A stretch of 64,000 bases of DNA, from assembly GCF_036116635.1 (NCBI RefSeq), contig NZ_CP107995.1, forward strand, positions 3,720,001 to 3,784,000, in the 5' to 3' direction. Below, piece after piece: positions 43,600 through 52,247 of this stretch. Position 1 is the first letter of the stretch, and every line of letters begins with the position of its first letter. The position numbers and the translations under genes are program-made. This DNA comes from Amycolatopsis sp. NBC_00345. GTDB taxonomy: Bacteria; Actinomycetota; Actinomycetes; Mycobacteriales; Pseudonocardiaceae. Under the pieces are notes generated by a model. The model had not been told where the DNA came from and made no database searches. It was given only the letters and a program-made list of their open reading frames with translations.

Positions 43600-44595
43600 A
43601 TGCCCGGCCTCACTCAGGCGAAAAGCCTCAATGTCTTCGACACCGACGAATGGCTGGACGCGTGGTCCCGGTCGACGGTGGAACGCTACGGCAAACAGGA
43701 TCTCTGCAAGCCGCCACTGTATTTGACGGAGTACTCCCCGTTCTGGCACGGCTACGAGATCGACCTCGAGATCGAGCCGGTCTGGGATCGCCCGGTGCTC
43801 ACCCTCGGCTCGGTCTACGCGGTGTTCGGCCCCTCCTATCTGGCGGAGTCCGCGGACGCGGTCGGCAGAACCGTCGACGAGGCGCTGGAATTGAGCCGTG
43901 AGGTGGGCTCCGGCGGCTTCCTGGTGTTCAACCTGTCCGAGGACGCCGCCCGGCGATGGGCGGCGACCCGCGAGCCGGACGCCCGGGTCCGGCTGGACCT
44001 CGCCTACCACCGGTGCCCGGGAACCGGGCAGGATCCGGTGATGGGCGACGTGTCCACGCACGTGCGGACCGAGTGGCGCCGCCGATGGCGCCGGGCCACC
44101 GAAAAAGGCCTGCGCCTGGTCGAGGAAAGCAGTCCTTCGGTCGAGCGGATCGACGAAGTCCTGGCGCTCGCCAACGGGTCCGCGATCCGGCACGACTGGC
44201 CGCAGCTCTACGACCGCACGACCGCCTCCGCCGTGCTGGCCATGCCGGGCTCCCGCCTGATCCGCGCGGACTGGCACGGGCGGACCGTCGCCGGGTTCGT
44301 CGCGCTGGAGCACGGCAACCAGCTTCACCTGTGGGCCGGGGGCATGGACCACGAGGTGGTCCGGGAGGTCAGCCCGTACCTGTTCCTGCTCCACGAACTG
44401 CTCGCGATGGGCCGGGAACGCGGCTGGGAGCGCATCGAGTTCGGCCGCGGGAACGACGAGTTCAAACGCCGGTACGGCTTCACCGGCGTCGAGCTCTGGT
44501 CTCTGTGGTACGCCGCGGATCCGGCCGACGCGGCGGTGCGCGTGCCCCGATTGGCGGCCCTGCACGAGGGACTCGCCCGGTGCCAGGGGCTGTGA
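43600..44595 (+). CDS. GNAT-fold acyltransferase (BioF2-like/FemAB-like)
   Basis: A 331-aa protein with a C-terminal GNAT domain of the Acetyltransf_6 type. RTEWRRRWRRATEKGLRLVEE (split over about residues 155-175), followed by ADWHGRTVAGFVALEHG (about 224-240) and IEFGRGNDEFKRRYGF (about 283-298), is the typical end of that fold. Members transfer acyl or aminoacyl groups to amines in cell-wall precursors, exopolysaccharides or natural products. Here it may acylate the cluster product as self-protection or as a biosynthetic step. AGGGAGG precedes the ATG at 43600. The stop overlaps the MFS start as GTGA. Confidence 0.75.
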   Translation: MPGLTQAKSLNVFDTDEWLDAWSRSTVERYGKQDLCKPPLYLTEYSPFWHGYEIDLEIEPVWDRPVLTLGSVYAVFGPSYLAESADAVGRTVDEALELSREVGSGGFLVFNLSEDAARRWAATREPDARVRLDLAYHRCPGTGQDPVMGDVSTHVRTEWRRRWRRATEKGLRLVEESSPSVERIDEVLALANGSAIRHDWPQLYDRTTASAVLAMPGSRLIRADWHGRTVAGFVALEHGNQLHLWAGGMDHEVVREVSPYLFLLHELLAMGRERGWERIEFGRGNDEFKRRYGFTGVELWSLWYAADPADAAVRVPRLAALHEGLARCQGL

Positions 44596-45815
44596 CCCCC
44601 CGCTCCCGGACGAGCCTGTTCGCCCTGCTGCTCGCGGCGGCGATGATGAACGTCGCCTACACCATGCTGATCCCGCTGGTGCCGGAGCTGACCGGGCGGT
44701 TCGGCCTGTCCCCCTTCACGCTGGCGGCCGCGTTCAGCGGGTTCGCCTTCGCCAAGGCGCTCGCGCAGCCGGTCGGCGGCTTGCTGGTGGACAAGGTGAC
44801 GCGCCTGGCCCTGCTCGGGGTCGTCGGCCTGTTCGCCACCGCGGGCTCCATCGTCGGGCTGGCCTTCGCCGGCGACGGGACGCAGGTGCTCGTCTGGCGG
44901 CTGGTCTGGGGACTGGCCGAGGGGTTCACCATGCCGGTGCTCTACCGGCTGGCCGCCCAGCTGGGCACCACCACCGGCCTGGGCACCTCGCGGGTGATGG
45001 GCTGGTTCGGCGGGAGCGCGGTGGCCGGGATGACCATCGGCCCCGCGCTGGTCGGCCTGTTGCACGGCGCCATCGGGTTCACCGGCGTCTTCCTCACCGG
45101 TGCCGGGCTCACGGCGATCAGCGCGGTGCTGCTGGTGAGCATCCGGGACACCCCGCGGCCCGCCGTCGACCAGCAGGTCAAACCCCTCGCCATCAGCCGG
45201 ACGACGGCGTGGCGGCTGGTCTGCCTGGTGGCGATCTTCGCCGTCATCGATTTCGTGAACAATGCCGTCTTCTCGGCGCTGGAACCGGTGCTCCCGCTCC
45301 ACGTGCAGAGCGAGAACCCCGGCGCCGCCCTCGTGACCACCTCGGTGCTCTACACGGCCGGCCTGGTCATGTTCATGATCGTCTCCGTGTCCTGTGCCCG
45401 GTTCATCGAAAGCCGGCCGCTGCTGCTGGTCGCGGGCGTCGGGTTCGGGGTGATGACCGCCGGGCTGCTGGTGATCAGCGTCTTCGGCGGGGTGGTGATG
45501 CTGTGGGTGGGGTTCCTGGTCTTCATGGCCACCCAGCCGGTGCTCTACGTGGTCGCCCGCCAGGGCGTCAGCCAGCTCCCCGCGCATCGGCTCGGGCGGG
45601 CCTACGGCGCCTTCGGCATGGTGTCGGACATCGGTTTCATCGTCGGCCCGCTGGTCGGCGTGGCGCTGTACGAACGATTCACCGGCACCACGTTCGGGCT
45701 GCTGGCGATCGTGACCGGGCTCGCGGCCGGCGCCGCGCTGCTCGCCCGGCGGCTTCCGGCCCGGCTGACCGGCGCCGAGGACGAATCCCCGGCCGCGCCC
45801 GTGCCCGGCCGGTGA
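44592..45815 (+). CDS. MFS transporter, probable exporter
   Basis: A 407-aa membrane protein with about 12 predicted helices. The first is MNVAYTMLIPLVPELTG, and loop 2-3 has GGLLVDKVTRLALLGVVG, a drug-exporter-like motif A variant. A GTG at 44592 overlaps the acyltransferase stop. It resembles DHA1-type multidrug exporters rather than sugar importers. At the edge of a biosynthetic cluster its most likely role is export of the product and self-resistance. It converges on the YcaQ-like gene with only 4 bases between stops. Confidence 0.84.
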   Translation: MTPRSRTSLFALLLAAAMMNVAYTMLIPLVPELTGRFGLSPFTLAAAFSGFAFAKALAQPVGGLLVDKVTRLALLGVVGLFATAGSIVGLAFAGDGTQVLVWRLVWGLAEGFTMPVLYRLAAQLGTTTGLGTSRVMGWFGGSAVAGMTIGPALVGLLHGAIGFTGVFLTGAGLTAISAVLLVSIRDTPRPAVDQQVKPLAISRTTAWRLVCLVAIFAVIDFVNNAVFSALEPVLPLHVQSENPGAALVTTSVLYTAGLVMFMIVSVSCARFIESRPLLLVAGVGFGVMTAGLLVISVFGGVVMLWVGFLVFMATQPVLYVVARQGVSQLPAHRLGRAYGAFGMVSDIGFIVGPLVGVALYERFTGTTFGLLAIVTGLAAGAALLARRLPARLTGAEDESPAAPVPGR

Positions 45816-45819
45816 CCGC

Positions 45820-46905
45820 TCACCCCAGCATGGCCTCCATGCGGGCCACCTCGAGATCGAACGACCGCCGGAAGTCGGCGCCGGCGAGGGGGCGCCCGGC
45901 GAAATGCCGCTCGACGCCGAGCTTGCCGTCACCGCGTTCGAGGTTCACCCAGCCGACCGCGTTGTCGCCCCAGAACATCGGCAGCGCGTAATAGCCGAAC
46001 TGGCGCTTCGCGCCCGGGGTGTACGCCTCGAAGCGGTACGGCCAGCCCCAGAGGTGCTCGAACCGGCGCCGGTCCCACACGATCGGGTCGAACGGGGCGA
46101 GCAGCCGCACCCGGCGCGCGACGCCGGTGGTCACCACGTCCGCGGGCCACACGTACTGGACGTCGTCGACGACCTCGGTTTCCAGCGCCCCGCTCGCGAG
46201 CAGCTCACCGATGACCGTCGCGCGTCCGGGCAGGGCGCCGCCGGTGTTCTGCAACTGGGTGAGCGCGCTGCGCAGGCTCGGCACGGAGACCGGCGCGAGG
46301 ATCCGGGCGATCCGCAGCGCCAGGGCGCGGAGCCGCTCCGCCGGGGTGAGTTCCTGGGCCGGCGGGGAACAGGCTTCGTACACCTTCGTCCCGTTGACCC
46401 GGTGCGCGACGCGGACCAGCCCGTAGTAGTGGAGTTCTTCGAGGGCCCTGGTGGTGGCCGCGGAGAAGCCGCCCCAATCGTTCACCGCGCGCACCCGGCC
46501 GAAGTGCGCCACCAGGTCACGGGGATGTGTGTGGCCGCGCTCGCGGATCACCGCGTGGACGTCCGCGACGAGCCCGGCGGGCCGGTACCGCCGCCCGGGA
46601 TTCTTCCGCTGCGCCCGCGGATGCAGCAGGCTCATGACGTCCGGAGGCATGGCCCCGTAGGTGTAGAAGAAGTTCTCCTCCAGCCCCAGCCCGGCGTAGG
46701 CGCGGTCGAGGTCACCCGCCCGGTAGCGCGCGACCCGCTGGTGCAGGATCAGGTCCTGGGCCCGGGCCGGGCGGCGGATCGGGTCGTACTGGACGAACCC
46801 CATGGCCTGCACGGCTTCCGCCAACGAGACGGGCGTGGCGAGCGAGGCACTCATCGCCATCGCGCTGAGCCGCCGCACGCCCGGAGTACGCGAACGTGCC
46901 GCCAT
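45820..46905 (-). CDS. winged-helix DNA glycosylase, YcaQ/AlkX-like (HTH_42 family)
   Basis: A 361-aa protein of the YcaQ/AlkZ superfamily of tandem winged-helix DNA glycosylases. FVQYDPIRRPARAQDLIL (about residues 38-55) holds the catalytic Q-phi-D motif (QYD, residues 39-41) seen in Escherichia coli YcaQ. AlkZ-type proteins from DNA-damaging antibiotic clusters carry Q-phi-Q instead. FAYYALPMFWGD-like sequence (GYYALPMFWGD) is near the C-terminus. The enzyme removes alkylated or cross-linked bases. The ATG at 46905 is preferred over a TTG six bases upstream. Its place at the end of the biosynthetic operon could mean self-resistance, but this QYD type is also a common housekeeping gene. Confidence 0.82.
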   Translation of the reverse strand: MAARSRTPGVRRLSAMAMSASLATPVSLAEAVQAMGFVQYDPIRRPARAQDLILHQRVARYRAGDLDRAYAGLGLEENFFYTYGAMPPDVMSLLHPRAQRKNPGRRYRPAGLVADVHAVIRERGHTHPRDLVAHFGRVRAVNDWGGFSAATTRALEELHYYGLVRVAHRVNGTKVYEACSPPAQELTPAERLRALALRIARILAPVSVPSLRSALTQLQNTGGALPGRATVIGELLASGALETEVVDDVQYVWPADVVTTGVARRVRLLAPFDPIVWDRRRFEHLWGWPYRFEAYTPGAKRQFGYYALPMFWGDNAVGWVNLERGDGKLGVERHFAGRPLAGADFRRSFDLEVARMEAMLG

Positions 46906-46943
46906 CGTCAAAGCCCTCGATTCCCGATCGTCGCGGGCTCACC

Positions 46944-47693
46944 CTACCGGCCGGCCGGCTGACCCTCCGGGTCGAACCACGGCACCGCGGGCCCGTACTC
47001 GGCGACGGGCCGCCCGTAGTGGGCCTGCGCCACCATCGTGCCCAGCTCGAAATGCCAGAACTCCCAGGGATAAGGGGAGAAACCGGCGTCGATCATGGCC
47101 CAGTACAGCAGGCGCCGGCGCGCCCGGTAGACCGAGATCTCCGCTTCACGCTTGGCCGAGTCCGCCGGCTCCTCGTAGTGCCGGAGCCAGGAGGTCTCGT
47201 CGAACTGGTCGAATTCGGCACCGAGGTCCCACGGCTGCCCGGATTCCTCGCACAGGGTCAGGTCGACGGCGCCCCCGGTCGAGTGCGGCGGCGGGAGCGT
47301 CCGGAACGACTCCTCGGATTCCGGCGGCGGGGCCAGGTAGCGTTCGACCACCGCCTCACGACCGGCTTCGGGCAGGCTGGCCCGGAACGCCTCGACGACG
47401 TCGCGCTGGGTCTCCAGCCGCCGCAGGCCGTCCCAGAGCAGCAGGTGAACTCCCGCCGGCAAACCGGCCGCGGCCCGGTGCAGCCCCGCCAGGACCCGGC
47501 CGCGCAGCTTGATCTCGTCGGGCGCGCTGGCGATCCCCGCCGCGTGGTACGCCGGGGCGAGGTGGATCCGGCCGGACGCGACCACGTCCACGATCTCGTC
47601 CCCGGACTCCTCGATGAGGATTTCTTCGACGATCAACGGGGAAACGACCGGGGGAATGGCTCGTTCGGCCTGCCGTTGCGGTGCCGTGCGCAT
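46944..47693 (-). CDS. VanX-like D-Ala-D-Ala dipeptidase
   Basis: A 249-aa zinc dipeptidase of the peptidase M15D family. Zinc ligands are H137 and D144 in HSTGGAVDLTL and H214 in EFWHFELG, with catalytic E211. The family arginine is in LLWDGLRRLETQ (about residues 85-96). VanX cuts D-Ala-D-Ala so that it cannot enter cell-wall precursors; other homologs hydrolyse unrelated dipeptides. No VanH or VanA neighbours are present. In this cluster with a DapF-like epimerase it may either protect the producer or hydrolyse a dipeptide intermediate. AAGGAAAG precedes the ATG. Confidence 0.88.
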   Translation of the reverse strand: MRTAPQRQAERAIPPVVSPLIVEEILIEESGDEIVDVVASGRIHLAPAYHAAGIASAPDEIKLRGRVLAGLHRAAAGLPAGVHLLLWDGLRRLETQRDVVEAFRASLPEAGREAVVERYLAPPPESEESFRTLPPPHSTGGAVDLTLCEESGQPWDLGAEFDQFDETSWLRHYEEPADSAKREAEISVYRARRRLLYWAMIDAGFSPYPWEFWHFELGTMVAQAHYGRPVAEYGPAVPWFDPEGQPAGR

Positions 47694-47719
47694 AACGTCT
47701 TTCCTTCACGTCGGATCGG

Positions 47720-48898
47720 TCAGTCGAACCACGCGTGCGCGAAGCTCGCGGCGAGCTGCTCGGGCACTTCGACCGCCACCGGCGCGCGAAGCCCCTCGCA
47801 GCCGACGAAATAGTTCCAGGCGTAGGCCCCGACGTTCGGCAGCAGCAGCAGCTGCCCGGTGGTGAGCGGGGCCAGGCTGGTGGACCTCGTGACCACGTCG
47901 AACGAGTCCATGACAGGACCGACGAGCGCGGCCGGCGTCGCCACCGCGCTCGATCGTCCCGCCTGCACCACCGGCCCGGCATCACTGTCGTCGATGAAAC
48001 AGGACTCGAACAGGCCCGCGTAGGCACTCGCGTCGACGTAGACCAGGCGACGGCCCGCGACCCGGCGATCGGCGACGACGCGGGTGAGCACGGCCATGGT
48101 CGATTCGCTGAGGTACCGCCCCGGCTCGCACAGGACGGCCTGGTCCGGGCCGAAGTGCTGCCGCGCCGCGTCGCCGATCCGGCGGAAGTACTCCGGGTTC
48201 TGCTGGAAGAAACGGCGCTGGGCGCCGGGGAATCCGCCGCCGATGTTCATCGTCGGCACGCTGATCCCGTCGCGGCCGAGCTGTTCGGACAGCCGGGCCA
48301 GGTGCTCGATCGCCCGCCGGAACGGGACGGCCTCGGCCATCCCCTCCCCCGCGGTGCCGACGAAAAACGACAGCGCCTCGATCTCCATCCCCGAGACGAC
48401 GGCTTTCCCGGCCAGCTCACGGAGCACCTCGTGGGTGCCGCCGAAGCGGATGAGCGAGCGCGGCGACTGCCCGATGTCGGGCGGCAGCAGCCGCAAGGTC
48501 ACCTTGAGCGGAACGCCGGCCGACTTCAGCACCTCCAGTCCCCGCGGATCGTCGAGGACGAACCTGCTCACCCCGCAGGCGACCGCCGCCTGGACGGTCT
48601 CCGCCGTCGTCACCGGATGCGCGAACGCGATCCTGGACGGCGAGACGCCCTGGTCGAGCAGCAGCCGGAGGTGGTCGAGGTTGGTGACGTTGAATTCGTC
48701 GACGGCGCCGGCCATGACGCGGACCATGGCCGGATGCGCGTTGGCCTTCAGCGCGAAGGAGATGCGGCCGCCGAGCTGCTCGCGGATCCGGGCCACCGCG
48801 TCCGCGAGCACTCCGGGTGTCATCAGCAATGCGGGCGTCGGGAGGTCCTCCGCGCGCGCCCAGTCGAGGACGTCGTCGACGGCTTCCCGCGTCAACAT
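47720..48898 (-). CDS. type III PLP-dependent decarboxylase (ornithine/DAP decarboxylase family)
   Basis: A 392-aa alanine-racemase-fold decarboxylase. The PLP lysine is K51 in FALKANAHP. The phosphate-binding segment MNIGGGFPG is at about residues 223-231, and the CEPGRYLSES motif at about 261-270. A cysteine loop (FESCFIDDSD, about 302-311) supplies the acid from the second subunit. Homologs decarboxylate ornithine, lysine, meso-DAP or carboxynorspermidine. In this operon it could decarboxylate an amino-acid intermediate made by the epimerase and oxygenases upstream. It overlaps the methyltransferase stop by 7 bases. Confidence 0.86.
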   Translation of the reverse strand: MLTREAVDDVLDWARAEDLPTPALLMTPGVLADAVARIREQLGGRISFALKANAHPAMVRVMAGAVDEFNVTNLDHLRLLLDQGVSPSRIAFAHPVTTAETVQAAVACGVSRFVLDDPRGLEVLKSAGVPLKVTLRLLPPDIGQSPRSLIRFGGTHEVLRELAGKAVVSGMEIEALSFFVGTAGEGMAEAVPFRRAIEHLARLSEQLGRDGISVPTMNIGGGFPGAQRRFFQQNPEYFRRIGDAARQHFGPDQAVLCEPGRYLSESTMAVLTRVVADRRVAGRRLVYVDASAYAGLFESCFIDDSDAGPVVQAGRSSAVATPAALVGPVMDSFDVVTRSTSLAPLTTGQLLLLPNVGAYAWNYFVGCEGLRAPVAVEVPEQLAASFAHAWFD

Positions 48899-50013
48899 GG
48901 GGTGGCTCCCCCGCCGCCGGCCTCTTTGCCCCGCAACAGGTATCCCAGTTCGAGGCCGGTCGAGTCCACGGCCGGGTCCGTGGTGACGAAGGCGGCGACG
49001 CCCAGGCCGGCCCGGTCGAACAGCTCGTCCCAGTACACCTTCTTTTCGAGCTGCTGCTCGGTGAAGGAGTGGATCAGGTAGTACGGGTTCCAGAAGTTCG
49101 TCGCGAGCCCGTGCCGCATCACCGCCGGGTTCTCGATCTCGTGGGCGACTTCGATCACCACGATGTTGATCTCCGGGAAGGTCTTCACGACCCCCCGCAG
49201 CAGGTCGAGGACCGCCCCTTCGCCTTCCTGCGCCAGGATTTCGTGCAGCACGAAGCCGAGCACGATCAGGTCGGGTGCGCAGCCCTCGGGCGGATCGGCC
49301 AGGAAGTCCGTGGCCGAGCTGTTGATCAGGCGGATCCGGTCCACGGTGTCCGACGAGCCGACCAGCTTGATCGCTTCCTCGTAGCCGCCCCGGCTCGGTT
49401 CGACGCCCCACGCGGACAGCCCGGGCATCGCCCGGCAGAAGTCGACGAGGTAAAGGCCGTTTCCACAGCCGAGGTCGAGCAGCTCCCGGGCTTCGACGCC
49501 CGCGTCCGCCATCAGCTGCCGGGTCATCGGCATACCGTCGTACCGGCTGACCTCACAGCTGCCCAGGCCGACATAACCGCCCTCGCGAGAACAACTCGGC
49601 GCGCCGCGCGTGAGGGCGGCTCCCATCTGGCTGAGGGTGCCGGTGTAGCCGCCGATCATCATCGTGTACCAGCCACGGAATTCCCCGTAGCCAAGGCCCT
49701 TGGGGGTGAGGCGTACCGTCTCGCCGTCGAACCGGGTCACCCCTTCGTTCGCCAGGTAACGCAGGAATCCGGTCAGCCGCACCAGGTCCATCGACAGGTC
49801 GTCGGCCAGAGTCTGCACGGCCAGGCCGTCTTCCTGCTCCGCCAGCCGGTCGAACAGCCCTGTGGTGAACAGGTGGTGCAGGGCGCCGGCCAGGAAGTGC
49901 TCGCTGATCGGCCGGATCCCGTCGATGAGCCGCTGCTCGAACCCGGGATCGGCGGGCCGTTCGGTCGGCCCCGCGGCAAGGGCGCTGGGCGGGGTCAGGC
50001 TCTGGGTGGACAC
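48892..50013 (-). CDS. SAM-dependent methyltransferase with N-terminal winged-helix domain
   Basis: A 373-aa class I methyltransferase. Residues 30-110 form the small dimerisation/winged-helix domain found in O-methyltransferases and in alpha-ketoacid C-methyltransferases such as MppJ and MrsA. The SAM-binding motif LLDLGCGNGLYLVDF is at about 178-192, and VLGFVLHEILAQEGE at about 245-259 carries a candidate catalytic or metal His-Glu pair. The GTG at 50013 follows GAGGA. The resemblance to the 2-ketoarginine/phenylpyruvate beta-methyltransferase group is by motif memory only; O- or N-methylation remains possible. Confidence 0.82.
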   Translation of the reverse strand: MSTQSLTPPSALAAGPTERPADPGFEQRLIDGIRPISEHFLAGALHHLFTTGLFDRLAEQEDGLAVQTLADDLSMDLVRLTGFLRYLANEGVTRFDGETVRLTPKGLGYGEFRGWYTMMIGGYTGTLSQMGAALTRGAPSCSREGGYVGLGSCEVSRYDGMPMTRQLMADAGVEARELLDLGCGNGLYLVDFCRAMPGLSAWGVEPSRGGYEEAIKLVGSSDTVDRIRLINSSATDFLADPPEGCAPDLIVLGFVLHEILAQEGEGAVLDLLRGVVKTFPEINIVVIEVAHEIENPAVMRHGLATNFWNPYYLIHSFTEQQLEKKVYWDELFDRAGLGVAAFVTTDPAVDSTGLELGYLLRGKEAGGGGATPC

Positions 50014-50020
50014 GGAATCC

Positions 50021-51055
50021 TCACTTCTCTTCTGATGACGGGTCGTTCTTGGCGGAGAAGTCGCCCCGCCGCAGGAGGTCGTACAACCGTTTACCGGTGG
50101 ACGACGGCGTGAAGAAGAACATCGCCTTCTCCCGTTTGCCGAGCAGTCCGTATCGGACGAAGTCACGGGCGGTGGCGAGCCAATGGCGGGGCCCCAGCCG
50201 GAGCAGCAGGCCCGAGTAGTCGCCGAAGGTCAGCGCCGGCCCGAACCAGTGGTTGATGGAGATCGAAGGCGTACGGGAGCGCACGTCGTGCCAGCATCCG
50301 CGGGGCATGAAGAGCACCTCGCCCGGCTCGATCTTTCCGGCGTACAGAACGGTTTCGCGCAACCGGGGAAACTTGTCCAGGTCGAGATTCGCCAGATCCA
50401 CCCGGCTGTTGACCAGATTGTCCGGGAACGGGTAGGCCGCCCGGCTGTCCTCCCCCGGGATGAGCACCACGTGCTTGCTGCCCCAGATCTGGCAGAAGAA
50501 GTTGTCCTTGAGGTCGGAGTGCAGCATCGACCGGGTCCCGGCCGAGCCGATCCAGACCCGCGTGTCCGAGCCGGGTACCGCCGTGCCGAGCACGGTGGCG
50601 AAGTCGTAGTCGGTGTCCGGGAACAGTTCGTCCGCACGCGCGTAGGCGAGGTAGCACGGCGCGCTCTCCGTCGCGGCGAGCATCCGGGCCACGAACTCGG
50701 AGAACGTCATGGACTGCTCGTAGTAGTGCTGTTCCCGGGGGAAGAGGACCCCGCCCGGCGGGAGGTCCACCAGCGCGGTGACGACCTTCTCGCCCCTGGT
50801 ACGGATCAGCGTCTCCGGATCCCAGGCGGAGCGGGCCTTCCACTGCTCGGTCAGGCCGGTGAACACCATCGGGCCCCGGCGGGCGGCGACCACCTGCCGG
50901 ACCTGCTCCACGGTGGGGTTGTCCAGGCGCGGGACCGCACGGACGTCGAGGCCGGCGGCCCGGAGGGACACTTCGAGCGGATCCCCTTGCCCGGCCGCCG
51001 GTCCGGCGAGCACGGGCTCGGCCGGCGCGGCGGCCGGAGCCGGGCGGTCACCCAT
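50021..51055 (-). CDS. JmjC/cupin_8-type Fe(II)/2-oxoglutarate hydroxylase
   Basis: A 344-aa non-heme iron oxygenase. Iron ligands are H179 and D181 in SMLHSDLKDNFF and H256 in PRGCWHDVRS. K194 in WGSKHVVLIPG is positioned to bind 2-oxoglutarate. The N-terminal 30 residues are Ala/Pro-rich and probably disordered. Bacterial cupin_8 enzymes hydroxylate free amino acids or side chains. The ATG at 51055 overlaps the DapF-like stop by 8 bases. Together with the clavaminate-synthase-like oxygenase two genes upstream it provides a second C-H oxidation step in the cluster. Confidence 0.85.
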   Translation of the reverse strand: MGDRPAPAAAPAEPVLAGPAAGQGDPLEVSLRAAGLDVRAVPRLDNPTVEQVRQVVAARRGPMVFTGLTEQWKARSAWDPETLIRTRGEKVVTALVDLPPGGVLFPREQHYYEQSMTFSEFVARMLAATESAPCYLAYARADELFPDTDYDFATVLGTAVPGSDTRVWIGSAGTRSMLHSDLKDNFFCQIWGSKHVVLIPGEDSRAAYPFPDNLVNSRVDLANLDLDKFPRLRETVLYAGKIEPGEVLFMPRGCWHDVRSRTPSISINHWFGPALTFGDYSGLLLRLGPRHWLATARDFVRYGLLGKREKAMFFFTPSSTGKRLYDLLRRGDFSAKNDPSSEEK

Positions 51056-52244
51056 GGCGCGCCTGCTTGCCGCCGGCCTGCGGCGAACGGGGCACCGCCC
51101 CGACGCAGACCAGGCGCGGCCGGCCCTTCAGCACCCATCCGGCGTCGGTCTCGGTCACGACGAGTGCGGCGTCGGGCTGGTACCACCGGCACCGGTGCGG
51201 CCAGAACTCGGTCGCGCCGGCCGTGACCAGGCCGAGGGTCTCCAGGATGTACGCGAGGGCGATGACACCGGACCCGCAGGCCAGGGTCTCCTTGTCGATC
51301 GCGCGCTCGTAGGTCCGGTATTCGACCAGGCCGGCCTTGTCCCGGATGACGGCGAAGTTCAGGTGCACGCCCTGGGGGAAACGGTCCGAGTAGTTCGCGT
51401 TGACGTACTTGCCGAAGTAGTCGACGAGGTCGGCGGAGTCCTGCCGGGCCGCGCTGAGGGGCCGGCCCACGCTGTCGTTCTCGCCGTCGGAGGTGAGGAA
51501 CAGGCGGTCCTCCAGCACCTCGGGCAGGCCGTGCGCGCTGACCAGGGCCAGATGGGGTTCTCCGGTGAAGACGAGCGAGCCCGACAGCGTGATCGTCGAG
51601 GGAAGCCCCTTCGCCCAGGGGGCATCCGCGGGCAGCGGGACGACGAGGTCGTCCACGCTGTCGATGAGCGACGCGGTCACCGGGCCCTCCCGGTTGAACA
51701 GCTCGGCCGGCACCGCGCGGGGTGAGCCCACGTTGATCCACGTGGTACCCGCCGCGTCGTCGTCGACCCCCATCCGGACCAGCTGGGGATCGCCGGTGGG
51801 CAGCTCGGTGAGGACACACCAGCGGCTGCCGCCGTACGTCCGGTGCAGGAGCGCGGCCGTGCTCAGCAATCCGTTGCCGCAGGAGAGGGTCTCCGATCCG
51901 TCCTGTTCGAAGATCCGGAAGACGAAGTCCACCTCCGGCAAGTCCGACTTCCCGGCGGTCTGGGCGCGCAGGACTCGTTGCTCCGCCGCGTCCTTCCCCG
52001 GAGCTTGGCGCAGGTACAACACGTTGTCGGTGCCGCCGACACCGAACGCGCCGTCGAGGACCCAGCGGGCGAACGCCGCCCGCTCCTCGTCGCTGTCGAG
52101 CGGCGTCACGGTTTCGTCAACGATGATGAAGTTGTTCCCGAACGAGGTGTACTTGGAAAACCGTACGGAGAAGGCGGTGCCGGCGGCATCGGCCAGTAAC
52201 GAGGAGGTCAGTTCCGGGGCGTTTTCCCCCATGGTGCGCGACAT
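51048..52244 (-). CDS. diaminopimelate-epimerase-family racemase/epimerase (DapF-like)
   Basis: A 398-aa two-domain racemase. FSKYTSFGNNFIIVDE (about residues 29-44) is the DapF opening, and the two catalytic cysteines are C122 in ETLSCGNGLLS and C322 in KETLACGSGVIALA. This gives the classic two-base mechanism inverting an amino-acid alpha carbon without cofactor. It is about 120 residues longer than housekeeping DapF, mainly in the middle, pointing to a specialised substrate. A DapF homolog (DcsC) racemises O-ureidoserine in D-cycloserine biosynthesis. Here it sits between the two iron oxygenase genes, so it may act on a hydroxylated amino acid. Confidence 0.86.
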   Translation of the reverse strand: MSRTMGENAPELTSSLLADAAGTAFSVRFSKYTSFGNNFIIVDETVTPLDSDEERAAFARWVLDGAFGVGGTDNVLYLRQAPGKDAAEQRVLRAQTAGKSDLPEVDFVFRIFEQDGSETLSCGNGLLSTAALLHRTYGGSRWCVLTELPTGDPQLVRMGVDDDAAGTTWINVGSPRAVPAELFNREGPVTASLIDSVDDLVVPLPADAPWAKGLPSTITLSGSLVFTGEPHLALVSAHGLPEVLEDRLFLTSDGENDSVGRPLSAARQDSADLVDYFGKYVNANYSDRFPQGVHLNFAVIRDKAGLVEYRTYERAIDKETLACGSGVIALAYILETLGLVTAGATEFWPHRCRWYQPDAALVVTETDAGWVLKGRPRLVCVGAVPRSPQAGGKQARHG

Positions 52245-52247
52245 GCT

